From the NCBI GenBank assembly GCA_043779285.1, contig JAYWEL010000225.1:1-35060 (forward strand): a DNA stretch of 35,060 nucleotides, read 5' to 3'. The position numbers and the translations under genes were made by a program. Numbering within the stretch: position 1 is the stretch's first letter; the number at the start of each line of letters is the position of its first letter. The notes beneath the pieces are model-generated. The model ran no database searches. It worked only from the letters and a program-made list of their open reading frames with translations, and had not been told where the DNA came from. Shown one piece after another: positions 1 through 7,993 of the stretch. This DNA is from MGR-bin208 sp043779285 (GTDB lineage Bacteria; Bacteroidota; Bacteroidia; Chitinophagales; Chitinophagaceae).

Positions 1-80
1 TGCGGTGGAAACATTTTTCCAAAGCTTTAACGACAGGATAAACGATATGAAATCTTTATTGAATTTTAAATTCGGAATTA

Positions 81-1289
81 TCAAAGCAAGTTAGTATAAT
101 AATAAGCCATTAAGGTTGTGAAAGCAAAAAAGAAAAGTGCTATGGCAACTAAATAGCTTCCTGTCCCAATATAATTTTCGTCAAATTGTTCCTGGCCACT
201 AAATGCTTTGTCGATTGCCGCCTGAGTATATGTTGGTGATCCATCAACATGTTTCACTCCATCTTGTGTATAGTAAACGCCGTTATCAATTAACAGTTTT
301 TCAGCATCCGTGCCTTTTACATTGTACATGCCGGTTATCAGAATCATAAATGCAGTGGCTGAACATACAAATAATGTATCGATATAAACAGAAAAAGCCT
401 GTACAAAACCTTGTTTTGCCGGGTGAGATACTTCGGCCGCAGCAGCCGCATGAGCTCCGGTACCCTGACCTGCTTCGTTGGAATATACACCTCGTTTAAC
501 CCCAATATTTATCATGGCACCTATGATACCTCCAAACGTTGCATTCATACCGAAAGCACTTTCCATAATAAGCATAAAGACGCCTGGTATCTTTTCGTAA
601 TTCATTACAAGGATAATGATAGCAACAAGTATATATGCCAACGCCATAAAAGGAACCACATATTGTGCAACATTAGCAATGAGTTTTATACCGCCGAATA
701 TGATCAATCCAAATAAAATAACCAATACAGCTCCCGTAGCAAAATGAGAAAAACCAAAAGCACTTTTAACTGCGGCAGCTATACTGTTTGCCTATACACC
801 CGGCAATAATAAACCACAGGCAAAGATGGTTGCAATGGCAAAAACAATAGCATAAATTTTTCCAAATTTGTTATTGAATCCTTTTTCGATATAGTAAGCC
901 GGTCCTCCGCGATATTCACCTTTTTCATTTCTTTTATAAATTTGAGCAAGTGTAGATTCAATAAATGCAGAACCAGAGCCTAAAAAAGCCACCAACCACA
1001 TCCAGAAAATGGCACCCGGACCACCAATAAAAATGGCTGTTGCCACACCGGCAATATTTCCGGTTCCTATACGTCCAGATAAAGAAACAGCCAACGCCTG
1101 AAAAGAGGAAATTCCTGCGGTTGACTTTTCACCCTGAATCATCAGGCGGATCATTTCTCTAAAATGTCTTATTTGAAAAAATCGCATTCGCAAAGTGAAA
1201 TAAACACCAATTGCCAAAAGTAAAAAAATCAGCGCATTGCTCCAGATTATTGAATTTAATGTTGAAACTAAATTTTCAAAATTTTCTAT
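81..1289 (-). pseudogene. Sodium:alanine symporter (AGCS/AlsT family), decayed and truncated
   Basis: The translation matches the AGCS family, inner-membrane carriers that bring alanine or glycine in with Na+. Recognisable blocks are SLSGRIGTGNIAGVATAI, GGPAYYIEKG, GVYSNEAGQGTG and HPAKQGFVQAFSVYIDTLFV, with many hydrophobic helices. Three lesions are visible. First, the frame is open back to 1304 and starts in family-like sequence (ENFENLVSTLNSIIWSNAL), but the expected start codon reads ATA (1287-1289) and no ATG is available; TTG at 1215-1217 would remove the first helix. Second, an in-frame TAG at 792-794 replaces the Gln of the family motif PGVQANSI, and the same frame continues on both sides. 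Third, family similarity stops after MAYYY near position 95 and TGA follows at 81-83, where a full protein would run on for over 100 residues. It is probably a pseudogene. A sequencing or assembly error at the TAG is the main alternative. Confidence 0.85.
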
Positions 1290-1498
1290 ATAAATTGCAA
1301 TTAGTTAAATAATTTGGCAATATAAGTAATTATACTTTTAACAATGGCTTGGATTACCTCTTTCCATTTAGTTAATCCAAATTTCGTAATCTCATTTTCC
1401 CGAAATGGACTTTTTATTTCTATGTTCATTCAAGCCTATTACATTTTCCAAAACCAACATTCGTTATCTTTACAATTCAAAATAATTTTATCAAAATC

Positions 1499-2680
1499 AT
1501 GAAGGAAGTATATATTATTTCAGCGGTACGTACCGCTATTGGAAGTTTTGGTGGTTCATTAAAAGATCTATCAGCAACTCAATTAGGATCCATTGCCATT
1601 AAAGGAGCTATCAATAAAGCTGGTATCAAACCGGAATTGGTACAGGATGTTTTAATGGGTTCTGTTATTCAGGCTAACCTGGGACAGGCTCCGGCACGGC
1701 AGGCAGCTAAATTTGCAGGTCTTCCAAACGAAGTTGCCTGTACCACTGTAAACAAAGTTTGTGCAAGTGGAATGAAGGCTATCTCACAAGCGGCTCAAAG
1801 CATTTTATTGGGAGATGCGGATATTGTAGTTGCCGGTGGCATGGAAAGTATGAGCAATGTTCCTTTTTATATAGATAGTATGCGTTGGGGAAATAAATAC
1901 GGAAACAATGTGCTGATTGATGGTTTGGCAAAAGATGGACTAACCGATGTTTTCGATGGACAGGCCATGGGTAATGCTGCCGATTTTTGTGCAAGAGAAT
2001 GCAATATTAGTAGAGAAGAACAGGATGCATTTGCGGTGGAAAGTTATCAACGTTCACAAGCAGCATGGGAAGCTGGCAAGTTCGATAATGAAATTGTACC
2101 AGTAGAAATTCCACAGCGAAAAGGAGACCCAGTTATTTTTAATAAAGATGAAGAACCATTTAATGTAAAGTTTGATAAAATTCCGGAACTGCGTCCTGCA
2201 TTTCATAAAGAAGGAACCGTAACGGCAGCTAATGCCAGTACGATGAATGATGGTGCTGCCGCAATTGTTTTAATGAGTAAGGAAAAAGCGGATGAACTTG
2301 GTTTGAAACCCATTGCAAAAATTTTAGCCTATGCAGATGCAGAGCAGGCACCTGAATGGTTTACTACAACGCCTTCTTTGGCAGTGCCAAAAGCTGTGGC
2401 AAAAGCAGGATTGAAAATGGAAGACATTGATTACTGGGAATTGAATGAAGCATTTGCTGTTGTAGGAATAGAAAACAGTAAGCGAATGAATCTGGACCCT
2501 TCAAAAGTAAATGTACACGGAGGGGCAGTTTCTTTAGGGCATCCTTTGGGTTGTAGCGGAGCCAGAATCATTGTTACGCTTATCAATGTTTTGAAAGCAA
2601 ATAATGCCCGGTATGGTGCTGCCGGCATTTGTAATGGAGGAGGAGGTGCCAGTGCAATGGTTATAGAAAATTTAGGATAA
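1499..2680 (+). CDS. Acetyl-CoA C-acetyltransferase (thiolase)
   Basis: This 393-residue protein has the usual thiolase length and is complete. It condenses two acetyl-CoA to acetoacetyl-CoA or cleaves 3-ketoacyl-CoA, in the cytoplasm. The nucleophile is Cys88 in NKVCASGMK. The catalytic His348 lies in SLGHPLGCSGAR, and the second acid/base Cys378 is in ICNGGGGAS near the C-terminus. NEAFAV is also present. Length and motifs fit the biosynthetic (AtoB/PhaA-like) type better than FadA, but substrate preference cannot be read from the sequence. It starts at ATG 1499 with no Shine-Dalgarno. It has no operon partner; the upstream neighbour is the divergent symporter relic. A diverged second copy of its last 15 codons lies 80 bp downstream. 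Confidence 0.93.
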   Translation: MKEVYIISAVRTAIGSFGGSLKDLSATQLGSIAIKGAINKAGIKPELVQDVLMGSVIQANLGQAPARQAAKFAGLPNEVACTTVNKVCASGMKAISQAAQSILLGDADIVVAGGMESMSNVPFYIDSMRWGNKYGNNVLIDGLAKDGLTDVFDGQAMGNAADFCARECNISREEQDAFAVESYQRSQAAWEAGKFDNEIVPVEIPQRKGDPVIFNKDEEPFNVKFDKIPELRPAFHKEGTVTAANASTMNDGAAAIVLMSKEKADELGLKPIAKILAYADAEQAPEWFTTTPSLAVPKAVAKAGLKMEDIDYWELNEAFAVVGIENSKRMNLDPSKVNVHGGAVSLGHPLGCSGARIIVTLINVLKANNARYGAAGICNGGGGASAMVIENLG

Positions 2681-2710
2681 ATATCTTCCCCTTTAGGGGA
2701 TAAGAGGGGC

Positions 2711-2760
2711 GTAATGGCGGGGGTGGTGCCAGTGCCATGGTTATTGAGAATATGAATTAA
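2711..2760 (+). pseudogene. Remnant of a second thiolase gene (last 15 codons plus stop)
   Basis: Bases 2711-2760 align without gaps to 2631-2680, the end of the intact thiolase, at about 39 of 50 positions. Read in the matching frame it encodes NGGGGASAMVIENMN-stop, against NGGGGASAMVIENLG-stop. Up to the last two residues every base difference falls at a synonymous third position. The copy therefore comes from a thiolase gene that evolved under selection, not from a recent slip. Similarity begins abruptly at 2711. The 30 bp in between hold a small palindrome (TCCCCTTTAGGGGA, 2687-2700). Confidence 0.75.
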
Positions 2761-2776
2761 GCAACTTTTTACATAA

Positions 2777-2802
2777 AAAAGGCCCTCATTGAAGGGCCTT
2801 TT
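2777..2802. terminator. Bidirectional intrinsic terminator between thiolase and ssb
   Basis: The stem AAAAGGCCCT/AGGGCCTTTT encloses a 6-base loop (CATTGA). It has an A-run on the left and a T-run on the right, so it can end transcription from both converging genes. Confidence 0.85.
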
Positions 2803-2819
2803 GCATAATAGAGTATTTG

Positions 2820-3155
2820 TTATTTTCCACCCAGCATCAACAGCTCATTAATATGTACTTCACTTACATATTTCTTGATGCCTTCTTTGTCGGTATAAGA
2901 CCTGTTTACCAGTTTACCTTCCACAACTACTTCACTTCCTTTTGTAAGGTACTTCTCGGCTATTTCAGCCGTTTTACCCCAGGCCACAACGGTGTGCCAT
3001 TGCGTGTCGGTAATTTTTTCTCCGCTTGCATTACGATAGGTTTCATTGGTGGCAAGGTTAAGCTTTGCCCATTTCTTTCCATTTTCTAAAGTTCTTACTT
3101 CCGGTGCAGTGCCCAGGTTTCCAATTAGCTGAACTTTGTTTTTAAGTGCATACAT
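2820..3155 (-). CDS. ssb: Single-stranded DNA-binding protein, short form
   Basis: The 111-residue protein is a single OB fold. The signature LIGNLGTAPEVRTLENGKK is followed by NLATNETYR, TQWHTVVAWGKTAEIAEKYL and GSEVVVEGKLVNRSY. These strands bind single-stranded DNA in replication, repair and recombination. The chain stops directly after the last strand (ELLMLGGK). It lacks the flexible linker and the acidic DDDIPF-type tip that housekeeping SSBs use to recruit partner enzymes. Short tail-less SSBs occur as second copies in Bacteroidota, so this is probably an accessory paralogue. The ATG at 3153-3155 is well placed at the OB-fold N-terminus. Confidence 0.92.
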   Translation of the reverse strand: MYALKNKVQLIGNLGTAPEVRTLENGKKWAKLNLATNETYRNASGEKITDTQWHTVVAWGKTAEIAEKYLTKGSEVVVEGKLVNRSYTDKEGIKKYVSEVHINELLMLGGK

Positions 3156-3346
3156 GATTCTAAGTTTTAAGTTTTTAGAAATTTGTTATCTCAGCCAAAC
3201 CATAATCGATTTGACAAAACAAAGATCTGACGGTGATTAACCTTTAGCCGGAGTTTAACCGAATATTCACGTAAGTATTCGATTATAACCGTTTGTAATC
3301 GGCTATATAAGTTGTAATTTGAATTTTATTCAGAAAAAAGTATACC

Positions 3347-3724
3347 ATGCCAGTAACGGTTAATCCTAAATTATGTCTTGCTTGTGAGAAGCCTTTGAAA
3401 GGAAGGGTTGATAAAAAATTCTGCGACGATTATTGCCGAAGCAGTTTCAATAACCAGTTAAATACAGATAAATCAGAACAGCTAAAACGCATTAATGCGA
3501 TTTTAAAAAAGAACCGGCGCATATTAGAATCAATACTTTCCGGAAAAGAAGATGTGGTGAAAGCCAATCTTCAAAAACTTAATGGAAAGGGTTTCAATTT
3601 CAATTATTTCACAAATATCTATACCAATAAAAAGGGCGATCAATATTGCTTTGTATACGAATATGGCTATCTACCACTTGAAAATGATTGGTTTTTGCTG
3701 GTGAAAAGAAAAGAAGAAGTTTAA
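3347..3724 (+). CDS. Conserved hypothetical protein with N-terminal treble-clef/zinc-ribbon motif
   Basis: The protein has 125 residues. The N-terminus carries CLACEKPLKGRVDKKFC followed by DDYC, a four-cysteine zinc-binding arrangement (two C-x2/3-C knuckles 12-13 residues apart) like small Zn-ribbon proteins. A basic helix (residues ~40-75, rich in Lys, Arg and Asn) follows. The C-terminal part (~80-125, NYFTNIYTNKKGDQYCFVYEYG) looks like a small beta-sheet. This architecture is recurrent in Bacteroidota but I know of no assigned function; nucleic-acid binding is only a guess from the zinc knuckle and basic helix. It is divergent from ssb, with 190 bp between the starts. Confidence 0.75.
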   Translation: MPVTVNPKLCLACEKPLKGRVDKKFCDDYCRSSFNNQLNTDKSEQLKRINAILKKNRRILESILSGKEDVVKANLQKLNGKGFNFNYFTNIYTNKKGDQYCFVYEYGYLPLENDWFLLVKRKEEV

Positions 3725-3750
3725 ACTGTCATTTTAAACGAAGAACAATA

Positions 3751-3782
3751 TTTGATGCTTTGTTGCTTATCCAATATTTTTG
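3751..3782 (+). promoter_or_regulatory. Bacteroidota housekeeping promoter for pdhB
   Basis: TTTG (3751-3754), a 20-bp spacer and TATTTTTG (3775-3782) match the primary-sigma pattern TTTG-N19/20-TAnnTTTG. Transcription would start about 3788, leaving a ~19-nt leader before the ATG at 3807. Confidence 0.6.
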
Positions 3783-3806
3783 CCCCTCAAAATAATTTAA
3801 AATCGA

Positions 3807-4796
3807 ATGTCAAGGATTATCACTTTTAGGGAAGCTCTTCGGGAAGCAATGAATGAGGAAATGCGAAGAGACGAACGGGTTTATCTGATGGGAGAGGAGG
3901 TTGCAGAATATAACGGGGCCTATAAAGTTAGCCAGGGCATGTTGGCAGAATTTGGACCAAAAAGAGTTATCGACACACCCATTTCAGAACTTGGTTTTAC
4001 AGCAATTGCTGTTGGGTCTGCGCAAAATGGATTAAGACCAATAGTGGAATATATGACCTGGAATTTCGCTGTATTAGCATTGGACCAAATTTTAAATACC
4101 GCATCAAAAATGTTAGCGATGAGCGGTGGACAAATATCTTGTCCTATCGTTTTTCGTGGGCCAAATGGTTCTGCTGGTCAGTTAGGTGCTCAACACTCAA
4201 CCGCTTTTGAAGCTCTTTATGCGAATATTCCCGGATTAAAAGTGGTTTCGCCAAGTAATGGTTATGATGCCAAAGGTTTGATGAAGCAAGCCATCCGGTA
4301 TGAAGAAGACCCGGTTGTTTTCATGGAAAGTGAAGTGATGTATGGTGATAAAATGGAAATTCCGGAAGAAGAATATTATATAGAATTAGGCAAGGCTGAT
4401 GTTAAAAGGGTTGGACGTGATGTAACCATCGTTTCATTTAATAAAATGATGAAAGTGGCTCTTGCAGCAGCAGATGAATTAGAAAAAGAAGGTATCAGTG
4501 CCGAAGTGATTGATCTTCGTTCTATCCGACCGTTAGACTGGATGACAATTTTGGAAAGTGTAAAGAAAACAAACCGACTTGTAATTATTGAAGAGCAATG
4601 GCCATTTGCATCTATCTCATCCGAAATCACTTACCAGATACAGAAAGAAGGATTTGATTATCTGGATGCACCAATTCGCAGATTAACTGCTGCCGATGCA
4701 CCCTTACATTATGCACCCAATTTGGTTACGGCTGCATTACCAACGATTGAACGCACTGTAAAATTGGTTAAAGAGGTCATGTACCTAAAAAAATAA
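3807..4796 (+). CDS. pdhB: Pyruvate dehydrogenase E1 component, beta subunit
   Basis: The 329 residues are the normal length for the separate E1-beta chain. With E1-alpha it decarboxylates pyruvate on thiamine diphosphate and passes acetyl groups to lipoyl-E2. Visible family blocks are TFREALREAMNEEMRRD, LMGEEVAEYNGAYKVSQG, RVIDTPISELGFTAIAVG, GGQISCPIVFRGPNGSAGQLGAQHS, KVVSPSNGYDAKGLMKQAI and EVIDLRSIRPLDW. The transketolase pyrimidine-binding domain takes up roughly residues 1-180 and the C-terminal domain 200-325. The E1-alpha and E2 genes are not adjacent. A branched-chain E1-beta is less likely because the sequence reads as PdhB throughout. Lipoyl synthase, which makes the cofactor of the same complex, lies 24 kb away in this window. 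Confidence 0.93.
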   Translation: MSRIITFREALREAMNEEMRRDERVYLMGEEVAEYNGAYKVSQGMLAEFGPKRVIDTPISELGFTAIAVGSAQNGLRPIVEYMTWNFAVLALDQILNTASKMLAMSGGQISCPIVFRGPNGSAGQLGAQHSTAFEALYANIPGLKVVSPSNGYDAKGLMKQAIRYEEDPVVFMESEVMYGDKMEIPEEEYYIELGKADVKRVGRDVTIVSFNKMMKVALAAADELEKEGISAEVIDLRSIRPLDWMTILESVKKTNRLVIIEEQWPFASISSEITYQIQKEGFDYLDAPIRRLTAADAPLHYAPNLVTAALPTIERTVKLVKEVMYLKK

Positions 4797-4990
4797 TAAA
4801 TCGTATTTTTACTATATATATTAACGAAAATTTGAAAGTTATGTTTAGCATGTCTTTTTTTATTTAAATAGCTCCATAGTAAAAATACGTGCATGAAAAA
4901 ATGTTGAAAAAATTATTAAAATAAATTGGAACTATTGAAATATTATACCTTTCTTTGTTTCGGTTTTTCATAGGATATTGGATTTTAAAA

Positions 4991-5025
4991 CGAGGCTGGA
5001 TTTCTATCCGGCCTTTCTTTTTTTT
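4991..5025 (+). terminator. Intrinsic terminator in the pdhB-regulator gap
   Basis: GGCTGGAT (4994-5001) pairs with ATCCGGCC (5006-5013) with one G-T wobble and a 4-base loop, followed by a T-rich run to 5025. The 299-bp gap (4797-5095) holds no gene that I can support. The terminator ends a long 3' UTR of pdhB, about 195 bases after the stop. Confidence 0.7.
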
Positions 5026-5095
5026 AACCCATTCTGTTTTCTCTCTCCATTGATTCTCCTAATTTTTCTTTACATTGTCTATACAAAGAAACTAC

Positions 5096-6256
5096 ATGGC
5101 AGAAATATTAATTATCGACGACGAAAAATCAATCCGCAAAACATTAATCGAAATACTTTCATTCGAAGGATATAAAGTAGATGAAGCAACCGACGGTGAA
5201 GATGGACTGGCTAAATTCAAAAAGAAGAATTATGATCTGGTACTTTGCGATATAAAAATGCCCAAATTAGATGGTATAGAGTTTTTACAAAAAGTAACTA
5301 CAATTAATGCAGATGTACCGGTCATTATGATTTCGGGGCATGGTAATATTGAAACAGCTGTAGAAGCAGTAAAGCTAGGTGCATTTGATTTTATTTCGAA
5401 ACCACCAGATCTGAATCGATTATTAATCACCATCCGCAATGCATTAGATAAAACAACGCTGGTACTTGAAGCAAAAGTATTAAAGCGAAAAGTAAGTAAA
5501 GTGCAGGAAATGATTGGAGAGTCTATTGCAATTCAAAATATAAAAAAAACGATTGACAAAGTTGCACCTACTGAAGCAAGGGTAATGATTACCGGTGAAA
5601 ATGGTGTTGGAAAAGAATTAGTGGCCAGATGGATTCACGAAAAAAGCAATCGTTCTACTTCACCGATTGTGGAAGTGAATTGTGCGGCAATACCGGGAGA
5701 GTTGATTGAAAGTGAATTATTCGGGCATGAAAAAGGATCCTTCACTTCGGCTATTAAACAACGTATTGGGAAATTTGAACAAGCGAACGGCGGCACCCTT
5801 TTTTTGGATGAAATTGGTGATATGAGCCTCGAAGCTCAGGCAAAAGTGTTGAGGGCTTTGCAGGAGGGAAAAATTACAAGGGTAGGAGCCGAAAAAGATA
5901 TAACAGTCGATGTCCGAATCGTTGCTGCAACCAATAAAGATCTTTTAAAGGAAGTGGATGAACGAAAATTCAGGTTAGATCTTTATCACAGATTAAGTGT
6001 GATTTTAATTCATGTACCGTCTTTGAATGAACGAAAAGAAGATATCCCATTATTGGTCGATAAATTCTTAGCTGATATATGTACCGAATATGGAATGGCT
6101 CAAAAAACATTTGATCCGGCTGCCATGAAATTGTTGCAAGCTCATAATTGGACCGGTAATATCCGTGAATTGAGAAATATCGTAGAAAGACTGATCATAC
6201 TTTCTACCAAAAACATCACAGCAGATGATGTAAAAAATTATGTGATATTCAATTAA
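5096..6256 (+). CDS. Two-component response regulator, sigma-54 activator type, lacking a DNA-binding domain
   Basis: This 386-residue NtrC-family protein starts at ATG 5096; an upstream TTG is less likely because MAEILIIDDE is the classic start of a receiver domain. Residues 1-120 are the receiver, with Asp52 (LVLCDIKMPKLDG) as phosphate acceptor. Residues ~140-370 are the AAA+ sigma-54 interaction domain, with Walker A GENGVGKE (167-174) and Walker B GGTLFLDEIGDMS, plus ATNKDL and the arginine-rich RLDLYHRLSV. The L1 loop that touches sigma-54 reads GSFTSA (214-219) instead of GAFTGA. The chain ends at NIRELRNIVERLII plus ~20 residues, so the usual Fis-type helix-turn-helix is missing. No histidine kinase is adjacent. 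It may activate from solution or act through protein contacts (inference). Confidence 0.9.
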   Translation: MAEILIIDDEKSIRKTLIEILSFEGYKVDEATDGEDGLAKFKKKNYDLVLCDIKMPKLDGIEFLQKVTTINADVPVIMISGHGNIETAVEAVKLGAFDFISKPPDLNRLLITIRNALDKTTLVLEAKVLKRKVSKVQEMIGESIAIQNIKKTIDKVAPTEARVMITGENGVGKELVARWIHEKSNRSTSPIVEVNCAAIPGELIESELFGHEKGSFTSAIKQRIGKFEQANGGTLFLDEIGDMSLEAQAKVLRALQEGKITRVGAEKDITVDVRIVAATNKDLLKEVDERKFRLDLYHRLSVILIHVPSLNERKEDIPLLVDKFLADICTEYGMAQKTFDPAAMKLLQAHNWTGNIRELRNIVERLIILSTKNITADDVKNYVIFN

Positions 6257-6310
6257 ATCTCTTTACACTTAGATCTGTTCAATTAAGCTTTAAGATAAAC
6301 TTAGCTTAAT

Positions 6311-6345
6311 ACTTGTTAAACAAGTGAATTATTTATATAGATTTG
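6311..6345 (+). promoter_or_regulatory. lepB promoter region with perfect palindrome
   Basis: TAGATTTG (6338-6345) matches the Bacteroidota -7 box TAnnTTTG, 18 bp before the lepB ATG. Just upstream, ACTTGTT-A-AACAAGT (6311-6325) is a perfect 15-bp palindrome covering the expected -33 region. It could be an operator. Another 8-bp inverted repeat (6282-6289 with 6303-6310) precedes it. Confidence 0.5.
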
Positions 6346-6363
6346 CCCATTAAAATATAGTCC

Positions 6364-7929
6364 ATGTCTTTACTGCATTTTTTCATTGTGTACCTTATCG
6401 GAACCTTAATTGTTTTATTACCTGCTTTTGGTTTGGCCAAATTATTTGAGAAAGCTGGTGTTGAATCCTGGAAAGCTTATATCCCTTTTTACAATACATG
6501 GGTTATGCAGGATATCGCTAAAAGACCTAAGCATTGGGTATTCTGGCAGTTTATTCCGGTGGTGGGTTGGTTCATCAGTCCAGGAATATTTATTGAGTTT
6601 GCCAAAGTATTTGGCAAATATTCTTTTTTGAATCATTCTGCAGCTGCTTTACTGGCACCTATTTATTTTCCGGTGATTGCATATTCCGAAAAAACAAAAT
6701 TTGTTGGTGTTGAAGAAGCATTGAAACATAAAAAAACGGTTGTACGGGAATGGGTGGATGCGGCTGTTTTTGCGGTAGTAGCAGCTACCATCATACGCAC
6801 TTTTGTTTTCGAAGCATATGTAATTCCTACCGGCTCTATGGAGAAAACCCTGCTGATTAATGACTTCTTATTTGTAAGCAAATTCAGTTATGGTCCAAGA
6901 ATTCCGAATTCACCGTTATCTGTTCCATTCGTTCACAATTATTTGCCCAACTCAGAAAAAAAGTCATACCTGGAATGGTTGACATTGCCATATACCCGTT
7001 GGTTTGGCACGCCTGTAAAAAGAAATGATGTGGTTGTATTTAATTTTCCGGCAGGGGATACCGTTATAAATACGCCAGACTATCAATCGAAAGATCCATT
7101 TTATGATGTTTGCCGCAGATTGGGAAAAGGTGATATTGATGCAGGTCGTAGAATTGTGTTAGGAGATCCAACACAATATCCATTGGCCATACATCCGGTT
7201 GATAAACGGGATAATTATATCAAACGTTGTGTAGGTATTGCCGGCGATACGCTGGAAGTAAGAGCAGGTCAGGTTTATATCAATGGGAAAATGAATGATA
7301 TTCCATTGAAATCACAATACACGTATTCATTTGATTCAAAAACTGATTTGAATGATGAGTTTATGAGAGAAGAATTTGGCGTGCGGGAAAATGAATATGG
7401 GCGTGATTACAATAACCGTTACCACGTTTATCTGACTCATGACATGGTAGATAAACTCAGTCGTCAACCTTTTATCATTGGTACATTAGTTCCGGATAAT
7501 GAAGTGTTCATTCCCATGACAGTGAATACGAATACAACAGGATCTTCTTCAGGCAAAGTATATCCATATGATACCACACATCAAAAATGGACTATCGATA
7601 ATTTCGGACCAATCTGGATTCCCAAAAAAGGAGCAACCATAAAACTAGATGCCACGAATTATACCATTTACGAAAGGGCCATCAGGGTTTATGAAAACAA
7701 TCAATTTACCATCCGCGACAATACATTTTTATTGAATGGAAAAGAAGTAACTACATATACTTTCAAAATGAATTATTACTGGATGATGGGAGATAACCGG
7801 CATGGCTCTCAGGATTCCCGTTTCTGGGGATTTGTACCCGAAGATCATATTGTTGGAAAAGCAGCACTCATCTGGTTTAGCTACGAAAACGGTCCCCGCT
7901 GGAACCGTTTGTTCAAAACTGTTAAATAA
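6364..7929 (+). CDS. lepB: Signal peptidase I, long Bacteroidota form
   Basis: The 521-residue inner-membrane protease cleaves signal peptides from exported proteins on the periplasmic side. The catalytic Ser158 lies in PTGSMEKT and the general base Lys287 in YIKRCVGIAGDTLEV. The closing box GDNRHGSQDSRFWGFVPEDHIVGKA is intact. N-terminal residues ~1-120 hold two or three extra hydrophobic segments, and another membrane segment (~135-150) precedes the catalytic serine. A long insert of about 120 residues (~300-440) lies between the lysine box and GDNRHGS, as is common in this lineage, where LepB is much longer than the ~320 residues of E. coli. The start is ATG 6364, behind a good promoter. 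Confidence 0.93.
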   Translation: MSLLHFFIVYLIGTLIVLLPAFGLAKLFEKAGVESWKAYIPFYNTWVMQDIAKRPKHWVFWQFIPVVGWFISPGIFIEFAKVFGKYSFLNHSAAALLAPIYFPVIAYSEKTKFVGVEEALKHKKTVVREWVDAAVFAVVAATIIRTFVFEAYVIPTGSMEKTLLINDFLFVSKFSYGPRIPNSPLSVPFVHNYLPNSEKKSYLEWLTLPYTRWFGTPVKRNDVVVFNFPAGDTVINTPDYQSKDPFYDVCRRLGKGDIDAGRRIVLGDPTQYPLAIHPVDKRDNYIKRCVGIAGDTLEVRAGQVYINGKMNDIPLKSQYTYSFDSKTDLNDEFMREEFGVRENEYGRDYNNRYHVYLTHDMVDKLSRQPFIIGTLVPDNEVFIPMTVNTNTTGSSSGKVYPYDTTHQKWTIDNFGPIWIPKKGATIKLDATNYTIYERAIRVYENNQFTIRDNTFLLNGKEVTTYTFKMNYYWMMGDNRHGSQDSRFWGFVPEDHIVGKAALIWFSYENGPRWNRLFKTVK

Positions 7930-7943
7930 TCTTTACCTTTAGT

Positions 7944-7974
7944 TGCCCTTGTTCAAAATAACAAGGGCATTTTT
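7944..7974 (+). terminator. Intrinsic terminator after lepB
   Basis: A perfect 10-bp stem TGCCCTTGTT/AACAAGGGCA with a 6-base loop is followed by TTTTTG. It lies inside the longest open frame of the next gene, which supports starting cytidine deaminase at 7994 rather than earlier. Confidence 0.85.
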
Positions 7975-7993
7975 GTCTTTAAAAGCGAACAGC

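Noticed and set aside
411..716. 101-codon + strand frame opposite the symporter
   Set aside because: It is a shadow frame of a clearly conserved membrane protein on the other strand.
792..794. TAG as a recoded amino acid (pyrrolysine or suppression)
   Set aside because: No pyl genes or suppressor tRNA are visible, TAG ends the antitoxin gene normally, and the start codon is also damaged.
1349..1380. 8-bp inverted repeat TTGGATTA/TAATCCAA as a terminator
   Set aside because: It has a 16-base loop, no T-run, and lies between divergent genes where no terminator is expected.
7943..7993. Longer N-terminus for cytidine deaminase
   Set aside because: It needs a non-ATG start and would translate through the perfect lepB terminator hairpin.
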